26,375 nucleotides of DNA from Candidatus Yanofskybacteria bacterium RIFCSPHIGHO2_01_FULL_44_22 (GTDB lineage Bacteria > Patescibacteriota > Minisyncoccia > 2-02-FULL-40-12 > GWA2-44-9), in contig MGJJ01000015.1 of the NCBI GenBank assembly GCA_001794205.1, positions 1-26,375 of the forward strand, written 5' to 3'. A program made the position numbers and the translations under genes. The notes beneath the pieces were generated by a model that was not told the DNA's origin, did no database searches, and saw only the letters and a list, made by a program, of their open reading frames with translations. The first letter of the stretch is position 1, and each line of letters opens with the position of its first letter. Of the stretch, positions 13,955 through 22,157 are shown piece by piece.

Positions 13955-14240
13955 ACCTGATAATTAGTCTCTCGATGAAAATTCCGCTTGCGGTTAGGCG
14001 TTCTTTTATCGCCCCCCTTTGCAAAAATATTTCATTGGCGACGATTTTGTCGCCCATATTGACAATCAAGTCGCTGTTTTTAAATTCGAAAGACCAGTTC
14101 ATCGTTTCATTGGCCACATTTTCAGGCAAAATTTTTTTAAAAAATTGCATTAAAACCTTTCTTGCCGCCGATTTTTTTTCAAATTCCTTTTTTAACGCAA
14201 GTAATTTCTTCAGGGTTTCCTTTGAGATTGAATTAAACAT
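13953..14240 (-). CDS. DciA-like (DUF721) protein, putative replicative helicase loader
   Basis: A 95-aa protein; the start is ATG at 14240, six nt after the dnaN stop, with an in-frame TTG one codon upstream rejected. The order fits the DUF721/DciA pattern: an N-terminal MFNSI-type helix, then a segment WSFEFKNSDLIVNMGDKIVANEIFLQRGAIKERL that resembles the beta-strand (L-T-V), A-x-E/Q-L and helix layout of DciA, ending in a final strand IERLIIR. DciA is the ancestral partner of DnaB helicase in bacteria lacking DnaC or DnaI, and its gene is often near dnaA-dnaN. The position directly after dnaA-dnaN supports this. The match is by pattern only; similarity is weak. Confidence 0.6.
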   Translation of the reverse strand: MFNSISKETLKKLLALKKEFEKKSAARKVLMQFFKKILPENVANETMNWSFEFKNSDLIVNMGDKIVANEIFLQRGAIKERLTASGIFIERLIIR

Positions 14241-14246
14241 CAATTT

Positions 14247-15338
14247 CTAATTTCTTAGGGGCATGATTAGATACACGACATCTTTTCCTCCGTCACCCTG
14301 TCTTAAAACCAGAGGGCTGTTTTGACCGGTAAATTCTATGATAACCTTGGGTGAATTTATTACCTTGAGACCGTCCAGAAGGTAGTGGAAATTTAGAGAA
14401 AGTTCAAACGGTTCGTTCTTTAAAACACTTTCCACTTCAGATTCTATTTCTCCTCTGTCAGAATTCTTAGCCACAAGGCACAGCTTGCCTTCTTGGCATT
14501 TTATTTTAATGTCGGAAATATTGGAAGAAAAAATACCCGTTAAGCGGACGTTTTTTTCCAATTCGTTTTTGTCGACCAAAACTCTTGAAATGAATTTCTC
14601 CGGTATTACTTTTTTATAATCAGGGTAACTTCCGTCGACTAACCTCGAAACGATTTCCAAATCATCGTTGGCAAAAGCTATTTGATTGTCGCCGATTAAT
14701 AAACGGATGTCTCCTTCTGTGTCGCTTAAAGTTCTTATCAGCTCCGCAACGGTGTTTCTGGGTAAAATTAAAATTTTATGGTCGGAGTTTTTTAGATTGG
14801 TGATTTTTTCCGTCAATCTGAAACTGTCCGTTGCCGCAAACACAACACTACCCTTATCAAAGCCAGTAAAAACCCCCGCCAACTCAGGCCTTGCTTCAGA
14901 CACAGCCACCGAATCAAAAACCGCAGCAAGAGAGTCTCTCAGTAATTTTGCCTGGATTTCACAAAAAGGACTGCTTTTTATTTTTGGAATAATTGGAAAA
15001 TCTTTGGTGTCAAAACCGAGAATTTGAGTTTTGTACTTATCCGAATCAATGCTTAAAATATTATTTTTTGTGCTCATGGACACCTTTTCGTCGCTTATGT
15101 TGGAAATAAAATCAGAGATTATTCTTGCTGGAACGGCTATTTCACCGGTTTCATCTATTTTGGCCCCGATAAGAAAGTTAATCCCTATTTCTAAATTCGT
15201 TGCAGAAATCTTAAGACGGCCGTTTTCCGTTTTTAATAAAATATTGTTAAGAATCGGGAGGGACGTATTTCTGGAAACAACCCGCTCTACGACAAGCAGA
15301 GCCTTTTTTAAATTTTTCTGATTAGCGGTTATTTTCAT
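14247..15338 (-). CDS. dnaN: DNA polymerase III beta subunit (sliding clamp)
   Basis: This ring-shaped clamp tethers DNA polymerase and other enzymes to DNA. At 363 aa it has the usual length with three repeated clamp domains. Typical landmarks are the N-terminal MKITANQKNLKKALLVVERVVSRNTSLPILNNILL, the ATDSFRLTE segment in domain 2, GSYPDYKKVIP, and the C-terminal YLIMPLRN (family consensus MPMRL-like). The start is ATG at 15338, without a Shine-Dalgarno. It lies downstream of dnaA, separated by 280 nt of origin-like sequence, and precedes the DciA-like gene by six nt, so the two are likely one transcript. Confidence 0.96.
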   Translation of the reverse strand: MKITANQKNLKKALLVVERVVSRNTSLPILNNILLKTENGRLKISATNLEIGINFLIGAKIDETGEIAVPARIISDFISNISDEKVSMSTKNNILSIDSDKYKTQILGFDTKDFPIIPKIKSSPFCEIQAKLLRDSLAAVFDSVAVSEARPELAGVFTGFDKGSVVFAATDSFRLTEKITNLKNSDHKILILPRNTVAELIRTLSDTEGDIRLLIGDNQIAFANDDLEIVSRLVDGSYPDYKKVIPEKFISRVLVDKNELEKNVRLTGIFSSNISDIKIKCQEGKLCLVAKNSDRGEIESEVESVLKNEPFELSLNFHYLLDGLKVINSPKVIIEFTGQNSPLVLRQGDGGKDVVYLIMPLRN

Positions 15339-15618
15339 TTAGATAATAATTAATTACTTATATAAAATTTATTACTCTTATTAAGGACGGCAATTTTGTT
15401 TATATGTTATTAATAAGCTTATTTAACGGGATGAAATGCGCGTTTCTATTTGGATAATGTGTTAGTAAGACTGTTGATTTGGCGGCAAAAAATCTGGATA
15501 AGAAACGGGCCGGAAAAATATTAAACTGTTTCCGCGGATATTATAAACAAGCTACCACACAAGTTATCAATCACCGTCGGCACGGCACATTTCAAATTTA
15601 CAGCGATAAGACAGGGCC
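15339..15618. other. Candidate replication origin (dnaA-dnaN intergenic)
   Basis: These 280 bases contain no gene. The dnaN-proximal part (about 15340-15385) is strongly AT-rich and could be an unwinding element, followed by a 12-bp palindrome AATAAGCTTATT (near 15411-15422). DnaA-box-like 9-mers: TGTTTATAT (15397-15405, reverse ATATAAACA), TTTGGATAA (15449-15457, reverse TTATCCAAA), TCTGGATAA (15493-15501, reverse TTATCCAGA) and TTATAAACA (15541-15549). The last three are one mismatch from TTATNCACA; the first has two. The location between dnaA and dnaN is a usual place for oriC. This is inference from position and motifs. Confidence 0.5.
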
Positions 15619-16992
15619 CTATTTTTCAAAAGAATTATAAATCCGCTCTCTAATTAAAACTAATTCTTGTTTCAACGGCTCATCAACGGAAGATTCCTCC
15701 TTTATTTTTACGCAAGCATGAATAACGGTGGAATGGTCGCGGCCGCCCAACTTTTGCCCGATTTCAGGAAAAGATAACTTTGTTTCTTCTCTCAATAAAA
15801 ACATTGCCACCTGTCTCGGCTTTACCACTTCTTTTTTTCTGCTTCTTTTAATAAGGTCGTTTAAGGAAATATTGTAAAAATCGACTACGGCCTTTAGGAT
15901 GACCGGTGGCGAAGTTTTTCTGTAAGGAGTGCTCAGATAAGCATTCAGAATATTTTTAACTTCTTTTATGTCCGGAATTTTATTGTAAATCTGATTGAAA
16001 GCCAAAATTCTGTTCAACGCCCCCTCCAGCTCCCGGACATTTTTTTGAATATGCGTGGCAACGTAAGTTAAAATCTCATTGTCCAAAACACAGCTCTTAT
16101 TGGCCAATTTGACATTTAAAATCGCCAACCGCGTTTCAAAATCAGGCATACCTATGTCGGCTATCATTCCGCCTTCAAATCTTGAACTAAGCCGTTCTTC
16201 CAAAGCGGGAATGGCTTTTGGCGGCCTGTCCGAAGAAATGACAATCTGCTTATTTTTGCCATAAAGTTCATTGAAGGTGGAGAAAAATATGTCCTGTGTT
16301 TTTTCTTTTCCGGCTATAAATTGGATGTCGTCAACGATAAAAAGGTCAAGTTGGGAATATTTGTTTTTCAGTTCTTCTATGGTTTTGTTCCTGATTGCCT
16401 CAACTATGTCGGCGGTCAGCCGTTCCGCCGGAGTGTAAAGTATTTTTTTTGCAGGATTAAGATTGAGAATTTCATTTCCGATGGCCTGAAGAAGATGAGT
16501 TTTACCGAGACCTACTCCCCCGTAGAGAAATAAGGGGTTATAAAGTTTACCTAAATTTTTAGTTACCGCCAGACAAGCGGCATGAGCAAGTTCGTTGTTT
16601 GAGCCAACCACGTAAGACCCAAAAGAGTATTTCTTGTTTAAGTTCGTATTTTTATCTATGTCTGCGTCCGGAACCATCTCGTTTTTATTCTCAAGCTCGT
16701 TATCCAAAATAATTTTTGATAAATCCTGGCGGGTCAGGTCGATTTTCGGTTTGCCGACCACATATTTTATGTCTCTAACCTCGGGAGAAAGATTCCTGAT
16801 GGATTGGATTATCTGCTTATTAAACTTATTTTCAAGCCATTCCCTGATAAAGCCGTTCGGAACGCTGACAACCACGGAATCGTCAGCTTTATTAATAATG
16901 GAAGTGTTTTTAAACCAAGTAGTAAAATTAGCTCTCGGCAACGAAAGTTCCATTTCTCCCAACACCGCTTTCCAGAGTTCCTCGTTAGTCAT
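15619..16992 (-). CDS. dnaA: Chromosomal replication initiator DnaA
   Basis: DnaA binds DnaA boxes and opens the origin. At 457 aa all four domains are present. Domain I is at 1-80 (LWKAVLGEMELSLPRANFTTWFKNT) and domain II is a linker at about 85-120. The AAA+ domain III has Walker A GGVGLGKT at 158-165, Walker B LFIVDDIQFI with D221-D222, and arginine finger R271 in SSRFEGG. Domain IV has the helix-turn-helix signature around 405-445, including GGRDHSTVIHACVKI. The start is ATG at 16992, without a Shine-Dalgarno. A promoter at 17040-17068 with paired DnaA-box-like sites just upstream suggests autoregulation. dnaN follows on the same strand. Confidence 0.97.
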   Translation of the reverse strand: MTNEELWKAVLGEMELSLPRANFTTWFKNTSIINKADDSVVVSVPNGFIREWLENKFNKQIIQSIRNLSPEVRDIKYVVGKPKIDLTRQDLSKIILDNELENKNEMVPDADIDKNTNLNKKYSFGSYVVGSNNELAHAACLAVTKNLGKLYNPLFLYGGVGLGKTHLLQAIGNEILNLNPAKKILYTPAERLTADIVEAIRNKTIEELKNKYSQLDLFIVDDIQFIAGKEKTQDIFFSTFNELYGKNKQIVISSDRPPKAIPALEERLSSRFEGGMIADIGMPDFETRLAILNVKLANKSCVLDNEILTYVATHIQKNVRELEGALNRILAFNQIYNKIPDIKEVKNILNAYLSTPYRKTSPPVILKAVVDFYNISLNDLIKRSRKKEVVKPRQVAMFLLREETKLSFPEIGQKLGGRDHSTVIHACVKIKEESSVDEPLKQELVLIRERIYNSFEK

Positions 16993-17039
16993 AATATTTT
17001 TTAGTTTGTAGCCGACACTGTTTAAGAAGGCCTAACTCA

Positions 17040-17068
17040 AGTATAATTTAATAAGTTAACGATTTGAA
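17040..17068 (-). promoter_or_regulatory. Probable dnaA promoter
   Basis: On the minus strand: TTCAAA (17068-17063), a 17-nt spacer and TATACT (17045-17040), predicting a start near 17033 and a leader of about 40 nt. The -35 is weak (4 of 6), the -10 good (5 of 6). Confidence 0.45.
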
Positions 17069-17079
17069 ACCAAAAAAGT

Positions 17080-17096
17080 TTATACACTGTTTATAA
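17080..17096. promoter_or_regulatory. Inverted pair of DnaA-box-like sites upstream of dnaA
   Basis: TTATACACTGTTTATAA combines TTATACACT (one mismatch to TTATNCACA) with the complement of TTATAAACA, the same 9-mer seen at 15541-15549. They lie 11 nt upstream of the dnaA -35, a position suited to autorepression. They could instead be part of the origin. The remaining 16993-17233 gap contains no gene. Confidence 0.45.
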
Positions 17097-17170
17097 CAAG
17101 TGGAAAAATATTAGCAATCTTGACATGTTCAACAACGCTCTGCCAAGCCAACTCCGCTTCTGAAATTCTG

Positions 17171-17199
17171 TTGACTAAAGTTTTATAAAAGCGTAAAGT
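17171..17199 (+). promoter_or_regulatory. Probable rpmH-rnpA-yidD-yidC promoter
   Basis: TTGACT (17171-17176), a 17-nt spacer and TAAAGT (17194-17199). The predicted start near 17206 gives a leader of about 28 nt before rpmH. Confidence 0.5.
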
Positions 17200-17233
17200 A
17201 AATAAACATTAAACAACACTTAGCGCTTAAAAC

Positions 17234-17371
17234 ATGAAAATAACGCTTTATAGGCCCAAAAAGAAAAAAAGAAAAGTAAAACATGGCTTTTTAAGCCGAA
17301 TGAATTCCAAGAAAGGAAGAAGTGTTTTGACTAGACGGAGACGAAAAGGCAGAAAAAGATTGACGGTTTAA
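17234..17371 (+). CDS. rpmH: 50S ribosomal protein L34
   Basis: A 45-aa very basic protein starting at ATG 17234 and ending at TAA. It shows the L34 pattern: the MK-T--RPKK-type start, KVKHGFLSRMNSKKGRSVL in the middle, and the invariant-looking ending RRRRKGRKRLTV. L34 sits in the large ribosomal subunit close to 23S rRNA. It heads the classical rpmH-rnpA-yidD-yidC-jag run divergent from dnaA. The stop is 18 nt before rnpA. There is no Shine-Dalgarno in front. The assignment is secure from sequence plus order. Confidence 0.96.
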   Translation: MKITLYRPKKKKRKVKHGFLSRMNSKKGRSVLTRRRRKGRKRLTV

Positions 17372-17389
17372 CCTAATTTTTTAAACTGC

Positions 17390-17734
17390 GTGGCCCTAAA
17401 CACAAAAAACAGAGTTAAAAATAAAAAAGAGTTTGATGAGGTTTTTAAGAGAGGAAAAACTGTCAGCGGCAGTTTTTTATTTGTCAGGTTTATTAAAAGC
17501 ATGGGTGAATTTCCAAGATTCGGTTTTATTATTTCTTCTAAGATTTCAAAAAAGGCTGTCATCAGAAACCGGATTAAAAGACTGCTTTCCGAAACAAGTA
17601 GACTTAATTTGGAGAAAATAAGGGGCGTCTTTGACGTTATTACGGTATTGAAAACTTCTTCAGCTTCGACGGCAAAACCGGACGAGCTAAGAAGGGATTT
17701 TCTAACAGTGTTGAATAGGGCAGGAATATTATGA
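17390..17734 (+). CDS. rnpA: Ribonuclease P protein component
   Basis: This small basic protein helps the RNase P RNA bind pre-tRNA leaders. It is 114 aa, the usual length, and starts at GTG 17390 (NRVKNKKEFDEVFKRGKTV matches the family N-terminus). The RNR signature is RNRIKRLLSE at 59-68, within KKAVIRNRIKR. It ends with TGA, overlapping the yidD ATG by four bases (ATGA), so translation is probably coupled. It stands 18 nt after rpmH. Confidence 0.95.
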   Translation: MALNTKNRVKNKKEFDEVFKRGKTVSGSFLFVRFIKSMGEFPRFGFIISSKISKKAVIRNRIKRLLSETSRLNLEKIRGVFDVITVLKTSSASTAKPDELRRDFLTVLNRAGIL

Positions 17735-17952
17735 TTTTTTGGATATTAAGCGCATATAAAACGACGATAAGATTTATGTGGAAATACCGTCCGCCTGTCC
17801 TTTTTTATTCGGAATGCAAGTTTTTTCCTTCCTGTTCGGAATACGGGACAACGGCTCTTAAAAAGTACGGTCTGATGATGGGAACAATCAAGACGGCCTG
17901 GAGGATTTTAAGATGCAATCCGTTTTCCAAAGGGGGCGTCGATAACGCATAA
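17731..17952 (+). CDS. yidD: Membrane protein insertion efficiency factor YidD
   Basis: YidD is a small membrane-associated protein that assists YidC/Sec insertion. It is 73 aa. The family motif CKFFPSCSEYGTTALKKYG (29-47) and the later cysteine in RILRCNPFSKGGVD (58-71) are present, giving three conserved cysteines (29, 35, 62). It overlaps rnpA by four bases and precedes yidC by nine, in the standard order. Confidence 0.95.
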   Translation: MIFWILSAYKTTIRFMWKYRPPVLFYSECKFFPSCSEYGTTALKKYGLMMGTIKTAWRILRCNPFSKGGVDNA

Positions 17953-17961
17953 TTTAAATTT

Positions 17962-18666
17962 ATGATTGCTTTATACAACGAATTGATTTATAAGCCCCTC
18001 TTCAATCTGGCTGTATTCTTTTACAATATTTTGCCGGGTAATGACTTGGGAGTAGCGATTATCGTTTTGACCGTACTGGTTAGAATTGCCTTTTTTCCCC
18101 TTACCAAAAAAACCATACGTTCACAAAAAGCCCTTAGTGAACTGGCGCCTAAAATCCAAGAGATAAAAGAAAAATTTAAAAACGACCAAACTTCTCAATC
18201 AGCGGCAATAATGAAGCTTTACAAAGAAAACGGCATAAACCCGGCTGCCGGTTGTCTGCCGATGCTAATCCAGATTCCAATCTTGTTTGCTCTGTATAAA
18301 GTCTTTATGAATGTGGCCGCTTTTAACGCGGAAAACTCGGCCTGGCTTTACGGTTTTATTTCCAACCCGGGAAGTATAAACAAAATGTTCGCCGGATTTC
18401 TGGACCTAACTTCGAAAAATCCTCTTTTGGCGATTCTGGCCGGAGTTTTACAGTTTATCCAGGCAAAAGAAGCAAGTCCGCGTCTTGCTGACAAGAAGAA
18501 TGCCGGTTTTGCCGGAACAACGGCTTTTGGCAGCCAAATGTTGTATTTTTTCCCGATAATGATTATAATAATTGGTTGGAACTTGCCAGCCGGCCTTATG
18601 CTTTATTGGATAACGGCAACGGCTTTTTCCATATTTGAGCAAAGATACATAAAAAACCGCCAGTAG
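17962..18666 (+). CDS. yidC: Membrane protein insertase YidC (SpoIIIJ/Oxa1 type)
   Basis: YidC inserts and folds membrane proteins, alone or with SecYEG. At 234 aa it is the short form without the large periplasmic domain of Gram-negative YidC, and it has no lipobox. The groove arginine is R41 in VLTVLVRIAFFPLTKK. A cytoplasmic helical hairpin follows (RSQKALSELAPKIQEIKEKFKND, then KLYKENGINPAAGCLPMLIQIPI), then hydrophobic helices ending in MLYWITATAFSIFEQRYI. It lies in the rpmH-rnpA-yidD-yidC-jag run. Confidence 0.95.
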   Translation: MIALYNELIYKPLFNLAVFFYNILPGNDLGVAIIVLTVLVRIAFFPLTKKTIRSQKALSELAPKIQEIKEKFKNDQTSQSAAIMKLYKENGINPAAGCLPMLIQIPILFALYKVFMNVAAFNAENSAWLYGFISNPGSINKMFAGFLDLTSKNPLLAILAGVLQFIQAKEASPRLADKKNAGFAGTTAFGSQMLYFFPIMIIIIGWNLPAGLMLYWITATAFSIFEQRYIKNRQ

Positions 18667-18698
18667 CTCACGGCGAACAATTAAACGTAAAAAAGACA

Positions 18699-19229
18699 AT
18701 GAGCGAATTTCAAGGCCCAAATAAAGACAGAATCATTGAAACCGTGAAAAAAATCGGCGATTTTATGAATATGGAATGTCAGGTTGAAGTAAAAGAGGAG
18801 ACTTTTCAGGGTGGTTTAGGGCAGGTCCCTCAACAGGGTTCAGAACAAGCCGATTCAAACAGGAATGTTGTTGCCGTCTCTATTTATATGCCCGAAAATG
18901 CCAGATTTTTAATCGGGAAAAACGGTGAAAATTTAAAAGCCCTGGAGCACATTCTTAGAGCAATGTTGTTAAGAAACGATAAAGAAATTGCCAGCCTGTC
19001 CGTTGACGTTAACGATTACCGAAAAGCAAAGTCCTCGGAGGTGATTAATTTAGCCAGAGAAGCGGCTGTTAGAGTCAGAAATACGAAAAAAGCGGAAGCC
19101 TTATACCCAATGTCAGCTTACGAACGGAGGCTTGTCCATGCGGAACTGGCTTCTCATCCTGACGTATCCACTGAAAGCATAGGCGATGAACCTCAAAGGA
19201 GAGTGGTAATAAAGCCTCTGAATTTTTAA
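18699..19229 (+). CDS. jag: Jag/KhpB-type KH-R3H RNA-binding protein
   Basis: Jag (KhpB/EloR) is an RNA-binding protein linked to cell division and elongation in several bacteria. It is 176 aa. The KH domain has its GxxG loop as GKNG at 73-76 (LIGKNGENLKALEHIL). The R3H domain covers about 115-174 with the R-x3-H motif at R143-H147 (YERRLVHAELASHP). The N-terminal Jag-N domain seen in Firmicutes is absent, replaced by a short helix and a Gln/Gly-rich linker at about 36-55. It follows yidC by 32 nt, the usual neighbour. Its stop is 13 nt from the convergent beta-propeller gene, with no obvious terminator between. Confidence 0.9.
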   Translation: MSEFQGPNKDRIIETVKKIGDFMNMECQVEVKEETFQGGLGQVPQQGSEQADSNRNVVAVSIYMPENARFLIGKNGENLKALEHILRAMLLRNDKEIASLSVDVNDYRKAKSSEVINLAREAAVRVRNTKKAEALYPMSAYERRLVHAELASHPDVSTESIGDEPQRRVVIKPLNF

Positions 19230-19242
19230 TCTCGAAAAATCC

Positions 19243-20421
19243 TCATCGGCGTTTCTCGGTCAATTTTACGGAATAAACCCGCTGGTCGTAAGCGTTTAAA
19301 ATAATGGCGTAGTCCTCCAAATTGGAAATCAGGAACTCCTTAGTCTTTATGTTTGAGCCCAAAAGAGATACCGGCTGTTTTTCATTTTCGGCAATGTTGA
19401 GACGAAAGATTGTTTCGGAACCGTCGGCAATTGATTCAACGCAAAAGATATGCGCGCTGTCAACGCCCCAGGCGCATTTTGAAGCTGGAGCGTCACCTGC
19501 CAACCTCTTCTCTTCGCCATCCGGCAACGCTTTGTAAAACAGCTCGGCCTTTTTATCGGCGCTCAAAACGGAAAACATCAGAAGATTGCCTGCCGGCGAC
19601 CACTTTATCTCCAGGTCTTTTTTGTCGCGTAAGACTTCAGTAATGGCCCCGTCTTTATTTAGAGAAAAAAGTTTCGCAAAACCGAAATTGTCAGAAATTT
19701 TTAAAAAAAGAAGGTTTTCTTGAGGCCAATACAGTTTAAAATTATCCAGTCGGGTGTTTAAAATATTCTTTGAAACGCCGCCGTCCGGACTGGAAACGGT
19801 AATTTTGTTTGAATCACCCGATAAACCTGACTGAAAACTCGCGATTTGTCTTCCGCTCGGCGAAAAAACCGCCGATTTCACACCCGGTAAAACTGAAATT
19901 TTTCCGCCGGGGAAATTAAAATATTTAAATGCGGTCCCTTCTTTGGCGCGGAGATGGAATTCACCGATAATCTCTTCGCCATTTACCGGTCGCGAACCGG
20001 CCGGACCGGCGGGCCAGAGTATATTTATAAGGTCAGCCGGAATTTGAGCGGAAAGGGGGCGCGCTTCTTTTGTTGAGAGGTCGGCGGCAATCAGCCGGCC
20101 GCTCCCCTGTTCATAAAAAACCGCCGTGGAATTGTTTTCAAAAAAAGCAATTCCCGGCAAAACCAGGCCGCCGCTTACGGCGGTAATTTCAGATTCCGAA
20201 GGGGGTTGATTTGCGGAATCGTCCATTTTGCCGTTCTTATTGCCGGAAATAAATTTTTCAAGCAGATTGCCGCCGTAGTAACCGCCAGCCGAACTGTCGT
20301 CTTTTTGCGAACTTAAAACATAACCGCCCAAAAAAGCGGCCAAAAAAATAATCAACGCCGATAATGTCGTTAAAATATTTTTTCGCAAAAAATCTTTAAC
20401 TTGCCAATTTAGCCCATTCAT
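19243..20421 (-). CDS. Membrane-anchored TolB/WD40-like beta-propeller protein
   Basis: A 392-aa protein with an N-terminal membrane anchor (about residues 16-38, TTLSALIIFLAAFLGGYVLSS), a low-complexity Ser/Gly/Asn linker to about 80, then repeated strands with blade-like motifs such as VFSPSGRQIASF, IKWSPAGNLLMFS and CAWGVDSAHIFCVE, typical of PD40/TolB-like propellers. It should lie outside the cytoplasmic membrane and bind protein partners. The ATG at 20421 overlaps the virB4-like stop by 26 nt; a TTG eleven codons on is an alternative start. This overlap makes it the last gene of the secretion-like operon, so a role in the secretion complex or its surface partner is likely but unproven. 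No specific family name is claimed. Confidence 0.65.
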   Translation of the reverse strand: MNGLNWQVKDFLRKNILTTLSALIIFLAAFLGGYVLSSQKDDSSAGGYYGGNLLEKFISGNKNGKMDDSANQPPSESEITAVSGGLVLPGIAFFENNSTAVFYEQGSGRLIAADLSTKEARPLSAQIPADLINILWPAGPAGSRPVNGEEIIGEFHLRAKEGTAFKYFNFPGGKISVLPGVKSAVFSPSGRQIASFQSGLSGDSNKITVSSPDGGVSKNILNTRLDNFKLYWPQENLLFLKISDNFGFAKLFSLNKDGAITEVLRDKKDLEIKWSPAGNLLMFSVLSADKKAELFYKALPDGEEKRLAGDAPASKCAWGVDSAHIFCVESIADGSETIFRLNIAENEKQPVSLLGSNIKTKEFLISNLEDYAIILNAYDQRVYSVKLTEKRR

Positions 20422-22141
20422 CCTTGGCCTTTTCTATTTCCAGGAGCTGGCGGGGGTCGGAAGTGATTATCTGGTCTTCGGCGTAAGAAGCAAGCACCCG
20501 AATACCGATATGGCTTTGACCGAGGAAAAAAAGCCCGAAACCCACCCGCGCTTCCAGAAGATAATATTTCTCGGCATCGGTAAGTTTGAATGTCTCCTGG
20601 AGGATATCTATGGCCGAAGTGGATTGCCGCATAAGTATTTGAACGGAAGAATTGCTTAAAATCGCCTTACCCTGCGAAGCGCCCAAAAAATCGGGAATAT
20701 CTTGAGAAATAGTCGTAAGGCCCAAGTAATATTTTCTGCCCCTTTTTGCTATTCCGAACAAAAATTCCGCTCCGATGGGATATTTCATAAGCCACCAAGC
20801 CTCATCTACGATGAGGATTCTCTTTTTCAATTCCCTTCTTATTCTTGTCCAGATGTGGTTAAGAATCAAATACATCGCTATCGGTCTTAGTTCGTCCTCC
20901 ATGTCTCTGATTCCGAACACGACCAGCTGATTATCCAGAGCGACATTGGTCGGCCGGTTCAAAAATCCGGCAAATGTGCCTTGGGTGTACTTTTTCAGGC
21001 GAATGGCCAGAGATTCGGCTCCGGCCAGCCCGTTCAGGATATTTTGAAAATCAGAAAGCAGAGGCGGCTCGGCATTGGCGAAATCGGAATCGGGAGAAAT
21101 ATCTTTCAGGGCGTAGGTTTGAATCAGGGCCTCGTCCAAAATGGCCGTTTCCTCGGGGGTCAAATCTCCAAACAGCAATCGCAGGAAGCCGGTCAGGTCA
21201 AGAATATGAGACTTGAACACATCGGCCGGATTTTCGTCGGGTCTCGGTGTCGGCAAATCTAAAGGATTAATGTGCTGGTCGGAATTTATGGATATCTTGA
21301 TTGAAGAACCGCCGACCGTGTCCGAAAGGTATTTGTACTCGTTTTCGGGGTCAATGACAATAATTTGCGTCCCGAAAATAAGACTTCGGAGTATTTCAAG
21401 TTTTACGGTATAGCTCTTGCCGCCGCCGGATTTTCCGAACACGACGGCATTGGCATTTTCCAAACTGAATCTGTCGAATAAAACCAGCGAATTATTATGG
21501 GTGTTGATACCGTATAGAATGCCCGAATTGGAGGTCAGGTCAAAAGAAACGAAGGGAAACAGCGAAGAAAGAGGCTCGGTGTTCAAAGAGGTGTGAACGT
21601 TTAAGCGGTCATCGTTAAAAGGCAAAGTGGAATTAAAACCCTCGCCCATTCTGAAAGTGGCCGGCTTGGCGAACACGAGCTGATATTCAAGCAAGCCCTT
21701 GAGCTTGTTTTCCGTTTCATCGAGTTCTTTTGCGCTGTCCGCGTAGAAGGTAATATAGACTCCAAGTTCAAAAAACTTGTCTGTCCCCTGCTGAAGGCGG
21801 TCTCTAAGCAGTTCAATATCTTCCATGGCGGTTTCAAGAATGGGGTCCCGGACTTTGCTCTGGGCCGATTCTTCCATTGCCTGGGACTGAAGACGGGCCA
21901 GCTGGTCGCGCAATTGTTTTAAAACGGCGGCTGTGTTTTTGGGAAGGACGAAAATGGAAATGTCGAAAACCTGGTCGAGATTGATAATCGGCGAAAACCA
22001 GCTGGTGTGCAAGTATCTCGGATAAGTGGCCAGAAAAACCGTGCGGGCGAATTTACCGCCGATTTGAATGTAATTCGGAGAAACGCTGAACGCCGAAGGG
22101 GCCAGCAAGTCGCCTATTTTTTTTATTTGTTCTTCGGGCAT
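20396..22141 (-). CDS. VirB4/TraC-type secretion ATPase (motor part)
   Basis: VirB4 ATPases power type IV secretion or conjugative systems at the inner face of the membrane. It is 581 aa. Walker A GKSGGGKS is at 236-243 and Walker B ILIVDEAWW at 442-450. The region between carries IDPENEYKYL (263-272), NPLD (292-295) and, after Walker B, LTTISQDIPDFLG (475-487), typical of the VirB4/ConE/TraC motor. Usual VirB4 proteins are about 800 aa; the missing N-terminal portion is encoded by the separate gene just upstream (214 aa), 16 nt away in another frame. No Shine-Dalgarno. It is cotranscribed with prgI and the propeller gene. Confidence 0.9.
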   Translation of the reverse strand: MPEEQIKKIGDLLAPSAFSVSPNYIQIGGKFARTVFLATYPRYLHTSWFSPIINLDQVFDISIFVLPKNTAAVLKQLRDQLARLQSQAMEESAQSKVRDPILETAMEDIELLRDRLQQGTDKFFELGVYITFYADSAKELDETENKLKGLLEYQLVFAKPATFRMGEGFNSTLPFNDDRLNVHTSLNTEPLSSLFPFVSFDLTSNSGILYGINTHNNSLVLFDRFSLENANAVVFGKSGGGKSYTVKLEILRSLIFGTQIIVIDPENEYKYLSDTVGGSSIKISINSDQHINPLDLPTPRPDENPADVFKSHILDLTGFLRLLFGDLTPEETAILDEALIQTYALKDISPDSDFANAEPPLLSDFQNILNGLAGAESLAIRLKKYTQGTFAGFLNRPTNVALDNQLVVFGIRDMEDELRPIAMYLILNHIWTRIRRELKKRILIVDEAWWLMKYPIGAEFLFGIAKRGRKYYLGLTTISQDIPDFLGASQGKAILSNSSVQILMRQSTSAIDILQETFKLTDAEKYYLLEARVGFGLFFLGQSHIGIRVLASYAEDQIITSDPRQLLEIEKAKDEWAKLAS

Positions 22142-22157
22142 GGCAAAATTATATGAT

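Noticed and set aside
17104..17136. TTGACA near 17122 as the rpmH promoter
   Set aside because: No -10-like hexamer lies 16-18 nt downstream; TTGACT at 17171 with TAAAGT is better placed.
9185..17734. UGA recoding (Gracilibacteria-type code)
   Set aside because: ruvB and rnpA end at TGA exactly where their families end.
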